Shown here in pieces: positions 1 to 6,113 of a stretch of DNA of 18,555 nt. The stretch spans positions 1 to 18,555 of the forward strand of contig CAZGBU010000036.1 of NCBI GenBank assembly GCA_964523945.1, written 5' to 3'. Origin of the DNA: CAKTOF01 sp964523945 (GTDB lineage: Bacteria > Bacillota > Clostridia > Oscillospirales > Oscillospiraceae). Under the pieces are notes generated by a model. The model was not told the origin of the DNA, made no database searches, and was given only the letters and a program-made list of their open reading frames with translations. The translations under genes and the position numbers were made by a program. Position 1 is the stretch's first letter, and each line of letters starts with the position of its first letter.

Positions 1-1321
1 TGCCGGGGCCGCCCTTGGGTCCTTCGTAGCGGATGACGACGACGTCGCCCGGCTGGATGCCGCCGGCGTAAATGGTCTCGATCGCTTCTTCCTCCGAGTC
101 GAACACGCGCGCTGGCCCCTCGTGCACCATCATCTCGGGTGCGACGGCGCTGCGCTTGACGACGCATCCGTCGGCGGCCAGGTTGCCGCGCAGCACGGCG
201 ATGCCGCCATAATCGGAGAACGGATTTTCCACCGGGCGGATGGTTTCTGGATCCAGGTTCTCCACGCCGGCGAGGTTCTCGGCGATGGTTTTGCCGGTGA
301 CGGTCAGCAGATCGGTGTGGAGCAGGTTCTTCTTCGTCAGCTCTTTCATCACGGCCCAGACGCCGCCGGCGCGCTCAAGATCCTCCATATACGTCTCGCC
401 GGCCGGCGCGAGGTGGCACAGATTCGGCGTGCGCGCGGAGATTTCGTTGGCGATGTCGAGATTGATCGTGACGCCGGCCTCGTGCGCAATGGCGGGCAGG
501 TGGAGCATCGAATTCGTTGAGCAGCCGAGCGCCATATCCATGGCCAGCGCATTTTCAAACGCGCGCGCGGTCATGATATCGCGCGCGCGGATGTCCTGCT
601 TGACCAGCTCCATAATCTGCATGCCGGTGTGCTTGGCCAGACGCAGGCGCGCCGAGTACGGCGCGGGAATCGTGCCGTTGCCGCGCAGCGCCATGCCGAT
701 GGCCTCGGTCAGGCAGTTCATGGAGTTGGCCGTGTACATGCCGGAGCAGCTCCCGCAGCTTGGACAGCAGTTTTTCTCGTATTCGCGCACGCCGGCCTCG
801 TCGAGCTTGCCGGCATGGTAAGACCCGACGGCCTCGAACATGTGGCTCAGGCAGGTGCGGCGGCCATCGGTCAGCCGGCCGGCCAGCATCGGTCCGCCCG
901 AGCAGAAGATGGTTGGAATATTGATCCGTGCGGCGGCCATCAACAGGCCGGGCACATTTTTATCGCAGTTCGGAATCATGACCAGCCCATCGAACTGGTG
1001 GGCAATGGCCATGGCCTCGGTCGAGTCACAGATCAGATCGCGAGTGACCAGGCTGTATTTCATGCCGATGTGCCCCATTGCAATGCCGTCGCACACGGCG
1101 ATGGCAGGAAAGACGATCGGCGTGCCGCCGGCGGCGCGCACACCGGCTTTGACTGCATCGGCGATTTTGTCGAGATTCATATGACCGGGTACAATCTCGT
1201 TGTACGACGAAACCACGCCGATCAGCGGGCGAGAAAGCTCCTCCTCGGTCAGGCCGAGCGCATAGAACAGGCTGCGGTTCGGGGCGCGCTCGACACCGCG
1301 GGTTACATGGTCAGAGAGCAT
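1..1321 (-). CDS. ilvD: Dihydroxy-acid dehydratase, C-terminus beyond window
   Basis: IlvD dehydrates 2,3-dihydroxy-isovalerate and -methylvalerate to the 2-oxo acids, the third common step of valine and isoleucine synthesis; it is a cytoplasmic Fe-S enzyme. Reading the minus strand from the ATG at 1321 gives 440 codons of a family usually about 550-560 residues, so roughly the last 115 lie outside the window. Visible family motifs are CDGIAMGH (around residue 77), NCDKNVPG (Cys119), CGSCSGM (Cys192) and GCSTNSMLHLPAIAHEAG; Cys119 and Cys192 match the conserved cluster cysteines. The start is fixed by AAGGAGGAG just upstream. It lies divergently from the ProX-like gene and has its own promoter with a short leader. 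No frameshift is seen in the part present. Confidence 0.96.
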   Translation of the reverse strand, partial: MLSDHVTRGVERAPNRSLFYALGLTEEELSRPLIGVVSSYNEIVPGHMNLDKIADAVKAGVRAAGGTPIVFPAIAVCDGIAMGHIGMKYSLVTRDLICDSTEAMAIAHQFDGLVMIPNCDKNVPGLLMAAARINIPTIFCSGGPMLAGRLTDGRRTCLSHMFEAVGSYHAGKLDEAGVREYEKNCCPSCGSCSGMYTANSMNCLTEAIGMALRGNGTIPAPYSARLRLAKHTGMQIMELVKQDIRARDIMTARAFENALAMDMALGCSTNSMLHLPAIAHEAGVTINLDIANEISARTPNLCHLAPAGETYMEDLERAGGVWAVMKELTKKNLLHTDLLTVTGKTIAENLAGVENLDPETIRPVENPFSDYGGIAVLRGNLAADGCVVKRSAVAPEMMVHEGPARVFDSEEEAIETIYAGGIQPGDVVVIRYEGPKGGPG

Positions 1322-1353
1322 GAGAGCTCCTCCTTCACAGATCAGTTTGTTGT

Positions 1354-1382
1354 ATGATAGCACAGCGCGGGCGAATCCGCAA
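1354..1382 (-). promoter_or_regulatory. Probable promoter of ilvD
   Basis: On the minus strand TTGCGG (1382-1377) is followed after 17 bp by TATCAT (1359-1354), with TG-C directly upstream as an extended -10. Transcription should start near 1347, leaving a leader of about 25 nt. That is too short for a T-box, unlike ilvBN. Confidence 0.65.
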
Positions 1383-1401
1383 GAAAAATGCGGCCATATG
1401 C

Positions 1402-1439
1402 TTCCGAACCGGCCTGATATTTGATATCATAACAATATC
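1402..1439 (+). promoter_or_regulatory. Probable promoter and dyad upstream of the ProX-like gene
   Basis: An extended -10, TG-A-TATCAT (1422-1430), lies 17 bp after a weak -35 (TTCCGA, 1402-1407). It is nested in an inverted repeat, GATATT (1416-1421) and AATATC (1434-1439), whose spacer contains the palindrome TGATATCA. The predicted transcription start (about 1437) argues against an ATG start at 1442 and for the GTG at 1466. Whether a regulator binds the dyad is inference. Confidence 0.45.
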
Positions 1440-1465
1440 TTATGAGAAAGAAGGGACGTTGCAGC

Positions 1466-2047
1466 GTGTTGGAACTGTATATTGGCCGGCCTGTGGACGG
1501 CGCGGGCCGGCTGGAAAAAGAGCGCCGCGTCTACGATCTGCTCGACCGGCTAGGCATTGCTTACTGGCGCGTGGATCATGAGGCAGTCGATACCATGGAG
1601 GACTGCCGCGCCATCGATGAGGCGCTGGGGATTGCCATCTGCAAAAACCTTTTTTTGTGCAACCGGCAGAAGACTGCATTCTATCTGCTGCTGATGCCGG
1701 GGGATAAACCGTTTCGCACCAAGGAGCTGTCGGCGCAGATTGGCTCGGCGCGGCTCTCGTTCGGTTCGGCGGAAGATATGGAGCGCCTGCTTGATCTGAC
1801 GCCCGGGTCTGTGAGCGTCACCGGCCTGATGAACGACCGGGCCGGCGCCGTGCAGCTGCTGATCGACGAGGAGCTGCTCGGCAGTGAATATTTCGGCTGT
1901 CACCCAAGCATCAACACATCAAGCATCCGGCTGCGCACCCGTGACCTGCTGGATGTCTTTCTCCCGGCTGTCGGGCATGCGCCGGTATTGGTTCGGCTCA
2001 GCGGGGCGGCAGACGGCTGCGTCAAAGCAGAAAATCCGGTGAAATGA
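1466..2047 (+). CDS. ProX/YbaK-family aminoacyl-tRNA deacylase (prolyl-tRNA synthetase-associated domain protein)
   Basis: This 193-residue protein has the full YbaK/ProX fold sequence: RVYDLLDRLGI near the N-terminus, RVDHEA, then ICKNLFLCNR with the conserved lysine (Lys60) of the deacylase pocket, GDKPFRTKELS, SARLSFGSAEDM and GSVSVTGLMND. Stand-alone members of this branch (PrdX/ProXp-ala type) hydrolyse mischarged Ala-tRNA(Pro); that role is inferred from the family. GTG at 1466 is chosen as the start because AGAAGGGA lies about 10 nt upstream. An in-frame ATG at 1442 has no ribosome binding site and would sit almost on the predicted transcription start. The gene is monocistronic, since the next gene has its own promoter starting 10 bp after the stop. 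Exact tRNA specificity cannot be read from the sequence. Confidence 0.88.
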   Translation: MLELYIGRPVDGAGRLEKERRVYDLLDRLGIAYWRVDHEAVDTMEDCRAIDEALGIAICKNLFLCNRQKTAFYLLLMPGDKPFRTKELSAQIGSARLSFGSAEDMERLLDLTPGSVSVTGLMNDRAGAVQLLIDEELLGSEYFGCHPSINTSSIRLRTRDLLDVFLPAVGHAPVLVRLSGAADGCVKAENPVK

Positions 2048-2057
2048 GAAAAAGTCC

Positions 2058-2088
2058 TTGACTGTAAACCTGGTTTACACCTTACACT
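2058..2088 (+). promoter_or_regulatory. MerR-type promoter with long spacer and central operator dyad
   Basis: TTGACT (2058-2063) and TACACT (2083-2088) are separated by 19 bp instead of 17. A perfect inverted repeat, TGTAAACctgGTTTACA (2063-2079), fills the spacer. A 19-20 bp spacer with the dyad between -35 and -10 is the known layout of promoters activated by MerR-family proteins through DNA distortion. The first gene downstream encodes a MerR domain, so autoregulation is the natural inference. Confidence 0.75.
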
Positions 2089-2122
2089 CAGGGCAGAAAA
2101 CCATTGGGAGGGAGGTATGGGT

Positions 2123-3520
2123 ATGAACATCCGGGCGGTAGAGCAGCGCACGGGGCTGGACCGGAGCAACATCCGCTTCTATGAGCGCGAGGAGCTGATC
2201 ACACCGGAGCGGCAGCCAAACGGCTACCGCGATTACAGTGAAAGCGATGTCGCGCTGTTGATGAAAATCAACCTGCTGCGCCGGCTGGGCTTTCCGCTCG
2301 ACGATATCCGCGCACTGAAAACCGGAACGGCAGACATGGACGGGGCGATCGAGCGGCGGCTGNNNNNNNNNNNNNNNNNNNNNNNNNNNNNNNNNNNNNN
2401 NNNNNNNNNNNNNNNNNNNNNNNNNNNNNNNNNNNNNNNNNNNNNNNNNNNNNNNNNNNNNNCGGCTGTTCCGGCTTCCGACCGTGTTTATCCGGTGCGC
2501 GAGCCGTGGCGGCGCTATTTTGCCCGGGCGCTGGATGTGAGCCTGGGCGGGCTTGTGGTGACGGCGCTGCTTGAGCTGGTGTTCCATGTGAATACCCGGG
2601 CTCTGACAACGGGCCTGCCGTCGTGGAGCATAATGGTCAACGCGCTGATCGGCGCGATGTCGTGGGTGGTGTGGGCGCCGGTGGGGGCGCTGCTGCTCTC
2701 GCGCTTCCGTACCACACCGGGCAAATGGCTGCTGGGGTTGTATGTGGAGCATGTCGACGGCCGGCGGCTGACCTACGGCGAGGCGCTCTGGCGCGAGATG
2801 AGCGTATTCGTGTATGGCAACGGCGGCTGCATCCCTCTCATCAGTGTGATCTGCAACTGGCGGTCGTATCGGGCGGTGAATGATAAGGGAGCATCCTGTG
2901 ACGAGGAGTGCACCATCTTGTTTCATGAGCGGCGCCGGGAGGTCGTGAAGTATCTCGGAGCCTGGGCCGCAGTTCTGGTGGCCGACCTTCTGGTCATCCT
3001 TGTTGCCGGAATGCCCATCCATCGCGGCGCGCTGACGGCGGAGGAATTCGCGGAGAACTACAACCAGCTCGCGCGTTACTATGACATGCCGACCGCTGCG
3101 TTGCAGAGGGACGGCACGCTGCTGATTGATGCCGGGTCAGCGCTTGACGGCGGCGGCCCGTTCCTGTTGGAGATTGAGACAACGGATGGCGTGGTGACTG
3201 GTGTGTCATATGCGCGGGCGTTCTCCAGCGCTTTCCCCGGCCGATACGCAAACCAGGACGGCGCTTCGGCGATTCTGCTCTCGGCGATGGCGCTTGCCTG
3301 GGCGGACAGCAATATCATATCTGTGCATTTGCCGAATCATACCGAAGTGCTGGAGCGCTTTGAAACCTTCTCCGAGGGCTCGCTGGAATGGAGCCTGCTC
3401 GGCTGGCGGCTGACCTACGATATCCATTCGGACCCGAGCAGTGCGGATGTCCCTGTGTTTGATGGCCTGACCCAGCGCGAATACGAGATCTCCTTCGAGA
3501 TGCACCGCATCGACGGATAA
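2123..3520 (+). CDS. MerR-family HTH fused to RDD membrane domain (internal assembly gap)
   Basis: Residues 1-70 are a MerR winged helix: MNIRAVEQRTGLDRSNIRFY, then EREELITPER and NGYRDYSESDV. After residue 80 an N block intervenes. The sequence then resumes in the same frame as an RDD domain: RYFARALDVSLGG (the R/D signature), a hydrophobic segment, TTPGKWLLGLYVEHVDGRRLTY, another hydrophobic stretch and a further membrane segment (YLGAWAAVLVADLLVILVAG). A soluble C-terminal part of about 170 residues follows. ATG at 2123 is chosen over 2117 because GGGAGGGAGGT lies 6 nt upstream of it and abuts 2117. The protein is likely a membrane-anchored one-component regulator; its signal is unknown. 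Topology of the tail is uncertain because the third RDD segment may or may not cross the membrane. The true length is unknown because of the gap, and two separate genes joined by chance of frame is the alternative. Confidence 0.7.
   Translation: MNIRAVEQRTGLDRSNIRFYEREELITPERQPNGYRDYSESDVALLMKINLLRRLGFPLDDIRALKTGTADMDGAIERRLXXXXXXXXXXXXXXXXXXXXXXXXXXXXXXXXXXAVPASDRVYPVREPWRRYFARALDVSLGGLVVTALLELVFHVNTRALTTGLPSWSIMVNALIGAMSWVVWAPVGALLLSRFRTTPGKWLLGLYVEHVDGRRLTYGEALWREMSVFVYGNGGCIPLISVICNWRSYRAVNDKGASCDEECTILFHERRREVVKYLGAWAAVLVADLLVILVAGMPIHRGALTAEEFAENYNQLARYYDMPTAALQRDGTLLIDAGSALDGGGPFLLEIETTDGVVTGVSYARAFSSAFPGRYANQDGASAILLSAMALAWADSNIISVHLPNHTEVLERFETFSEGSLEWSLLGWRLTYDIHSDPSSADVPVFDGLTQREYEISFEMHRIDG
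2363..2462. other. Assembly gap (100 N) inside the MerR-RDD gene
   Basis: There are exactly 100 undetermined bases, a usual placeholder length. The frame before (80 full codons from 2123) and after the gap agrees with a gap of 3k+1 bases, so the stated length is compatible with one gene but does not prove it. Confidence 0.97.
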
Positions 3521-3553
3521 AAACGGGTTCGGAGCCAAAGCTCCGAACCCGTT
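3519..3553 (-). terminator. Rho-independent terminator of the ilvC-ybjN unit
   Basis: A perfect 14-bp stem (3522-3535 with 3540-3553, loop CAAA) is followed on the minus strand by TTTTTA. On the plus strand the hairpin is followed by CCCTGTC, so it ends minus-strand transcription far better; it could still slow the convergent MerR-RDD transcript. Confidence 0.85.
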
Positions 3554-3583
3554 CCCTGTCATTGCGGCTGTGCCGTGAGCCGC

Positions 3584-4075
3584 TCAGGATTCAGCCTGCT
3601 TGCAGGCGTCAGCTGGGGAAACCATTCCCATGCTGACAGCGAGCATGCCGTTGCCATATTTATTGAACATAGTAACCGGTATTGTAATCAGATCTTCGAG
3701 CGCATCCTCACCCGGAAGCGCGTCAACGCAATTGATGGAGACCTTGTAACGAAGCTCGCCGTCGGAGTGATCCATCTCAAAGTTGCCGATATTTAGACCA
3801 TAGTTCGCGCGGGTGATATACTCGCACAGCCCGGCCATGCAGTCCTTATCGCCGTGCAGGCTGATCTGGCCATGAGAGATGATCAGACGTGCGTTGTCTG
3901 CGTCTGACGAACTGGGACGGATACGGATGAAGATGTCGACTTCGCCAAGCTTCGTCTTGGACAGGTTAAACTTCGCATGGATTTTGTTTTCACCTTCATC
4001 GTAACTGTAACGATAGTTGTTGCTCTCGAACAGATCTTTGACGGCTGCCACAGCCTTGCGCATGGAAACAGACAT
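3584..4075 (-). CDS. YbjN-domain protein
   Basis: This soluble protein of 163 residues has no signal peptide or membrane segment. The sequence fits the YbjN fold: an N-terminal helix (KAVAAVKDLFESNNYRYSYD), alternating beta strands, then the hallmark NYGLNIGNFEMDHSDGELRY and a C-terminal helical part with MFNKYGNGM. YbjN proteins resemble type III secretion chaperones in fold; their biochemical role is not settled. ATG at 4075 is preferred to the longer in-frame start at 4117 because AAAGGAGAGT lies 7 nt upstream and the longer start would overlap ilvC. It starts 38 nt after the ilvC stop on the same strand and before the shared terminator, so it is very likely co-transcribed with ilvC. Confidence 0.75.
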   Translation of the reverse strand: MSVSMRKAVAAVKDLFESNNYRYSYDEGENKIHAKFNLSKTKLGEVDIFIRIRPSSSDADNARLIISHGQISLHGDKDCMAGLCEYITRANYGLNIGNFEMDHSDGELRYKVSINCVDALPGEDALEDLITIPVTMFNKYGNGMLAVSMGMVSPADACKQAES

Positions 4076-4113
4076 GGAAGACTCTCCTTTCTCAAATACC
4101 CCCAAAGGGGAAA

Positions 4114-5130
4114 TCAATTGGAAGCGTTGTCGAGATTCGCGTCGTTTTTCCAGAGCATATTGTCGCGCAGCTGCTTGCCGACGACCTCCATCGGATGCTT
4201 GGCGAGCTGGGCACGCTTGGAGTTGAAGAACGTGCGGCCGTTCTTGTTCTCAGCAATCCAGCGGCCGGCAAAGGTGCCGTCCTGAATGTCGGAGAGCACT
4301 TCGCGCATCCGGGCCTTAGTCTCTTCGTGCGGAATGACACGTGGGCCGGAGACATACTCGCCGAACTCGGCCGTGTCGGAGATCGAGTAGTTCATCGCCG
4401 CAACGCCGCCCTTGTTGATCAGGTCGACGATCAGCTTCATCTCATGGATGCACTCAAAGTAGGCGTTCTCCGGCTCATAACCGGCTTCTACAAGCACCTC
4501 AAAGCCGCAGCGCATCAGGTCGACAACGCCGCCGCACAGGACGGTCTGCTCGCCGAACAGATCGGTTTCGGTCTCATCGTGGAACGTCGTCTCCATGATA
4601 CCGGCACGCGCGCCGCCGATGGCCGCAATGTAGGCAAGGGCGATGCGATAGGCATTACCGGTGGCGTTCTGCTCGACGGCGATCAGGCACGGAACGCCCT
4701 TGCCGGCGACATACTGGCTGCGGACGGTATGGCCCGGGCCTTTCGGCGCAGCCATGAACACGTCGACGCCGGCCGGCGGAACAATGAGCTGATAGCGGAT
4801 GTTGAAGCCGTGCGCGAACGCGATGGCTTTGCCCTCGGTCAGGTTCGGCGCAATGGATTCGTTGTACAGCTCGGCCTGGCGCTCATCGTTGATCAGGATC
4901 ATGATGATGTCAGCCTTTTTCGTCGCCTCTGCGACGGTGTAGACTGCAAAGCCGTCCTCTTCTGCCTTGGCCCAGGACTTGCCCGGGCGCAGGCCGATGA
5001 TGACCTCGCAGCCGGAGTCGCGCAAATTCTGCGCATGGGCGTGGCCCTGTGAGCCGTAGCCGATGATGGCGATGGTCTTGCCGTTCAGAACGGAGACGTC
5101 GCAGTCTTTCTCATAGTACATGGTTGCCAT
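4114..5130 (-). CDS. ilvC: Ketol-acid reductoisomerase
   Basis: IlvC isomerises and reduces acetolactate or acetohydroxybutyrate, the second common step of valine/isoleucine synthesis. The 338-residue length is that of short class I enzymes. The Rossmann motif GYGSQGHAHAQNL starts near residue 24. The cofactor loop IGLRPGKSWAKA keeps an Arg and a Ser of the kind that bind the NADPH phosphate, so NADPH use is inferred. FMAAPKGPGHTVR and the metal-binding ETTFHDETETDLFGEQ follow, with FECIHEMKLIVDL and NYSISDTAE in the C-terminal helical domain. AGGAGGTAA lies 7-8 nt before the ATG. It is transcribed from its own promoter with a leader of about 30 nt, too short for a T-box, and is followed by the YbjN-like gene. 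A small CCCC-TTT-GGGG hairpin lies between the two genes. Confidence 0.97.
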   Translation of the reverse strand: MATMYYEKDCDVSVLNGKTIAIIGYGSQGHAHAQNLRDSGCEVIIGLRPGKSWAKAEEDGFAVYTVAEATKKADIIMILINDERQAELYNESIAPNLTEGKAIAFAHGFNIRYQLIVPPAGVDVFMAAPKGPGHTVRSQYVAGKGVPCLIAVEQNATGNAYRIALAYIAAIGGARAGIMETTFHDETETDLFGEQTVLCGGVVDLMRCGFEVLVEAGYEPENAYFECIHEMKLIVDLINKGGVAAMNYSISDTAEFGEYVSGPRVIPHEETKARMREVLSDIQDGTFAGRWIAENKNGRTFFNSKRAQLAKHPMEVVGKQLRDNMLWKNDANLDNASN

Positions 5131-5154
5131 GATCGCATTACCTCCTGCTGATTT

Positions 5155-5197
5155 AAAACAGTAGAATAACTATAGCATTGCAGGCGTGGAAATGCAA
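5155..5197 (-). promoter_or_regulatory. Promoter of ilvC with start-proximal element
   Basis: On the minus strand TTGCAT (5197-5192) is followed after 17 bp by TATAGT (5174-5169), with TG-C forming an extended -10. Just downstream lies TACTGTTTT (5163-5155). The same nine bases occur in the initially transcribed region of ilvA, also after a TATAGT -10. The inverted repeat GAAAT-N5-ATTTC overlaps the -35. Confidence 0.75.
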
Positions 5198-5269
5198 TAT
5201 TTCATCGTCACAAAACGCGCGTGGGTTGCGGCGCCGTTTGTTGGAAAAATAACCGGATAACCGGACAAA

Positions 5270-5345
5270 GCGGCTGCGCGGGGCTTATCGCCCCGCGCAG
5301 CCGCGGCAGATTGGCTGGATATGTACGCCGCCGCAAGCGGCGGCG
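5270..5345 (-). terminator. Hairpins downstream of the Cys-rich gene
   Basis: On the minus strand, after the Cys-rich stop, come a 9-bp hairpin (5326-5334 with 5337-5345, tight AA loop) and then a perfect 15-bp GC-rich hairpin (5270-5284 with 5290-5304, 5-nt loop). The latter is followed by TTTG and, after two CCGGTTAT repeats (5263-5248), by TTTTT. It probably ends the Cys-rich transcript before ilvC, but the U-tract is short, so termination efficiency is uncertain. Confidence 0.6.
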
Positions 5346-5355
5346 CTGCTGGCTG

Positions 5356-5663
5356 TTAGTCGCAGCAGTTGCTGCAGCAGCAGTTGGACGTGCCGGCTAC
5401 GTTGCCGGAGCAGCCGCAGCAGCNNNNNNNNNNNNNNNNNNNNNNNNNNNNNNNNNNNNNNNNNNNNNNNNNNNNNNNNNNNNNNNNNNNNNNNNNNNNN
5501 NNNNNNNNNNNNNNNNNNNNNNNTTGCCGGAGCAGCCGCAGCAGCCAGTGGATGTGCCGGCAACGGTGCCGGAGCAGCCGGTGGAGGTCCCCAGAACAAA
5601 CGACGGGAACCTGACGCTGTCGGACGTGTTGCAGCCGAGCAGACTACAGAGATCGCAGCACAT
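5356..5663 (-). CDS. Cysteine-rich Gly/Ser/Thr repeat protein, interrupted by assembly gap
   Basis: Reading the minus strand, CTGGAGGCAGATCCT precedes ATG 5663. The N-terminus is MCCDLCSLLGCN, then TSDSVRFPSFVLGTSTGCSG, TVAGTSTGCCGCSG and the gap. After the gap the same repeat returns as CCGCSGNVAGTS, followed by NCCCSNCCD and TAA (5358-5356). The unit is about 12 residues of C/G/S/T/N with a VAGTS core. No signal peptide or membrane segment is visible. I do not recognise the family. A cross-linked structural or spore-coat-like protein, a metal-binding protein or a modified-peptide precursor are all possible, and no modifying enzyme is in the window. The N block breaks the frame as written; the real gap must be 3k+2 bases. 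The opposite strand also stays open through the repeat but has no convincing start signal. Confidence 0.65.
5424..5523. other. Assembly gap (100 N) within the Cys-rich repeat tract
   Basis: There are exactly 100 N, flanked on both sides by copies of the same repeat unit. That pattern is expected when short-read assembly collapses or breaks in a tandem repeat. The frame of the two halves is incompatible with 100 bases. Confidence 0.95.
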
Positions 5664-5716
5664 AGGATCTGCCTCCAGTTTGGATTTGGGACGGTTTCGT
5701 CCCGCGTTATCCTATG
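5661..5716 (-). promoter_or_regulatory. Inverted repeat that could sequester the Cys-rich start codon
   Basis: On the minus-strand RNA, CAUAGGAU (5716-5709) can pair with AUCCUAUG (5668-5661), which contains the AUG of the Cys-rich gene. An inner hairpin GGGACG-AAAC-CGUCCC (5703-5688) sits between them. The pairing is exact over 8 bp, but regulation is inference. Confidence 0.35.
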
Positions 5717-5719
5717 CGC

Positions 5720-5925
5720 TCAGAGCTGCGTTTGTTCGTCGAGCGGAAAGCGCTCGCCCGGCAGCATCTGGCTGCGCTCTGCGCCGGTTTCCTCCGGCGG
5801 CAGAACAGGTACGGCCCCAGTCATCTCCTGCGCGGATACGACGTCGTCTGTCAGGTCCGGCAGCGGCGGGTCGGCGACGTAGAATTTTTCTTTTTCCGGC
5901 CGCGGCACAGGCTTTTTCGGCTCAT
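5720..5925 (-). pseudogene. Small Pro/Glu-rich protein gene, apparently frameshifted near its start
   Basis: AAAGGAGG lies 7 nt upstream of ATG 5925, but that frame stops after 24 codons (5851). The frame offset by one is open to TGA at 5720 and reads like a real protein: KKPVPRPEKEKFYVADPP, LPDLTDDVVSAQEM, GAVPVLPPEETGAE, then LPGERFPLDEQTQL, with mostly G/C third positions. One extra A in the five-A run (5913-5917) would join them as MSRKKPVPRPEKEKF, giving about 68 residues. So this is a homopolymer error, a real mutation, or less likely a -1 frameshift, for which an in-frame G-AAA-AAG lies a few codons on. No ATG exists in the open frame itself. Family and function are unknown. It lies 56 nt upstream of the Cys-rich gene on the same strand. 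Confidence 0.5.
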
Positions 5926-6053
5926 GGCATTGCCTCCTTTTGCAAAGTCTGTGCAAAATGCGTCCCGGCTATTCCACCCGGCATAAACGGTCGGGACCTG
6001 TCCCGGCAAGAAACGGCCCCGTGCTTTTTGCACGCAAAATCCGACGTGGATCG

Positions 6054-6082
6054 TTGCGCGCATGCGCGTGCCGTGGTATAAT
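6054..6082 (+). promoter_or_regulatory. Promoter of the AI-2E/YtvI-type gene
   Basis: TTGCGC (6054-6059), 17 bp, then TATAAT (6077-6082) with TG-G as an extended -10. The predicted start near 6089 leaves a 25-nt leader. Confidence 0.8.
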
Positions 6083-6113
6083 AGCCTCATCAAAAGCGCA
6101 GGAGGGATCCGGG

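Noticed and set aside
5369..5640. Possible CRISPR array at the repeats around the N block
   Set aside because: The units are adjacent, coding-like and varied, without unique spacers.
5221..6081. Plus-strand frame with PEQP/VPAT repeats through the N block
   Set aside because: It is open because the repeat is open on both strands. Start, stop, ribosome binding site and downstream hairpins all favour the minus-strand Cys-rich reading, and the plus frame runs into the promoter of the next gene.
5940..6113. N-terminal extension of the AI-2E-type protein
   Set aside because: The in-frame start at 5940 precedes a TTGCGC-N17-TATAAT promoter; the ribosome binding site and family start are at 6114.
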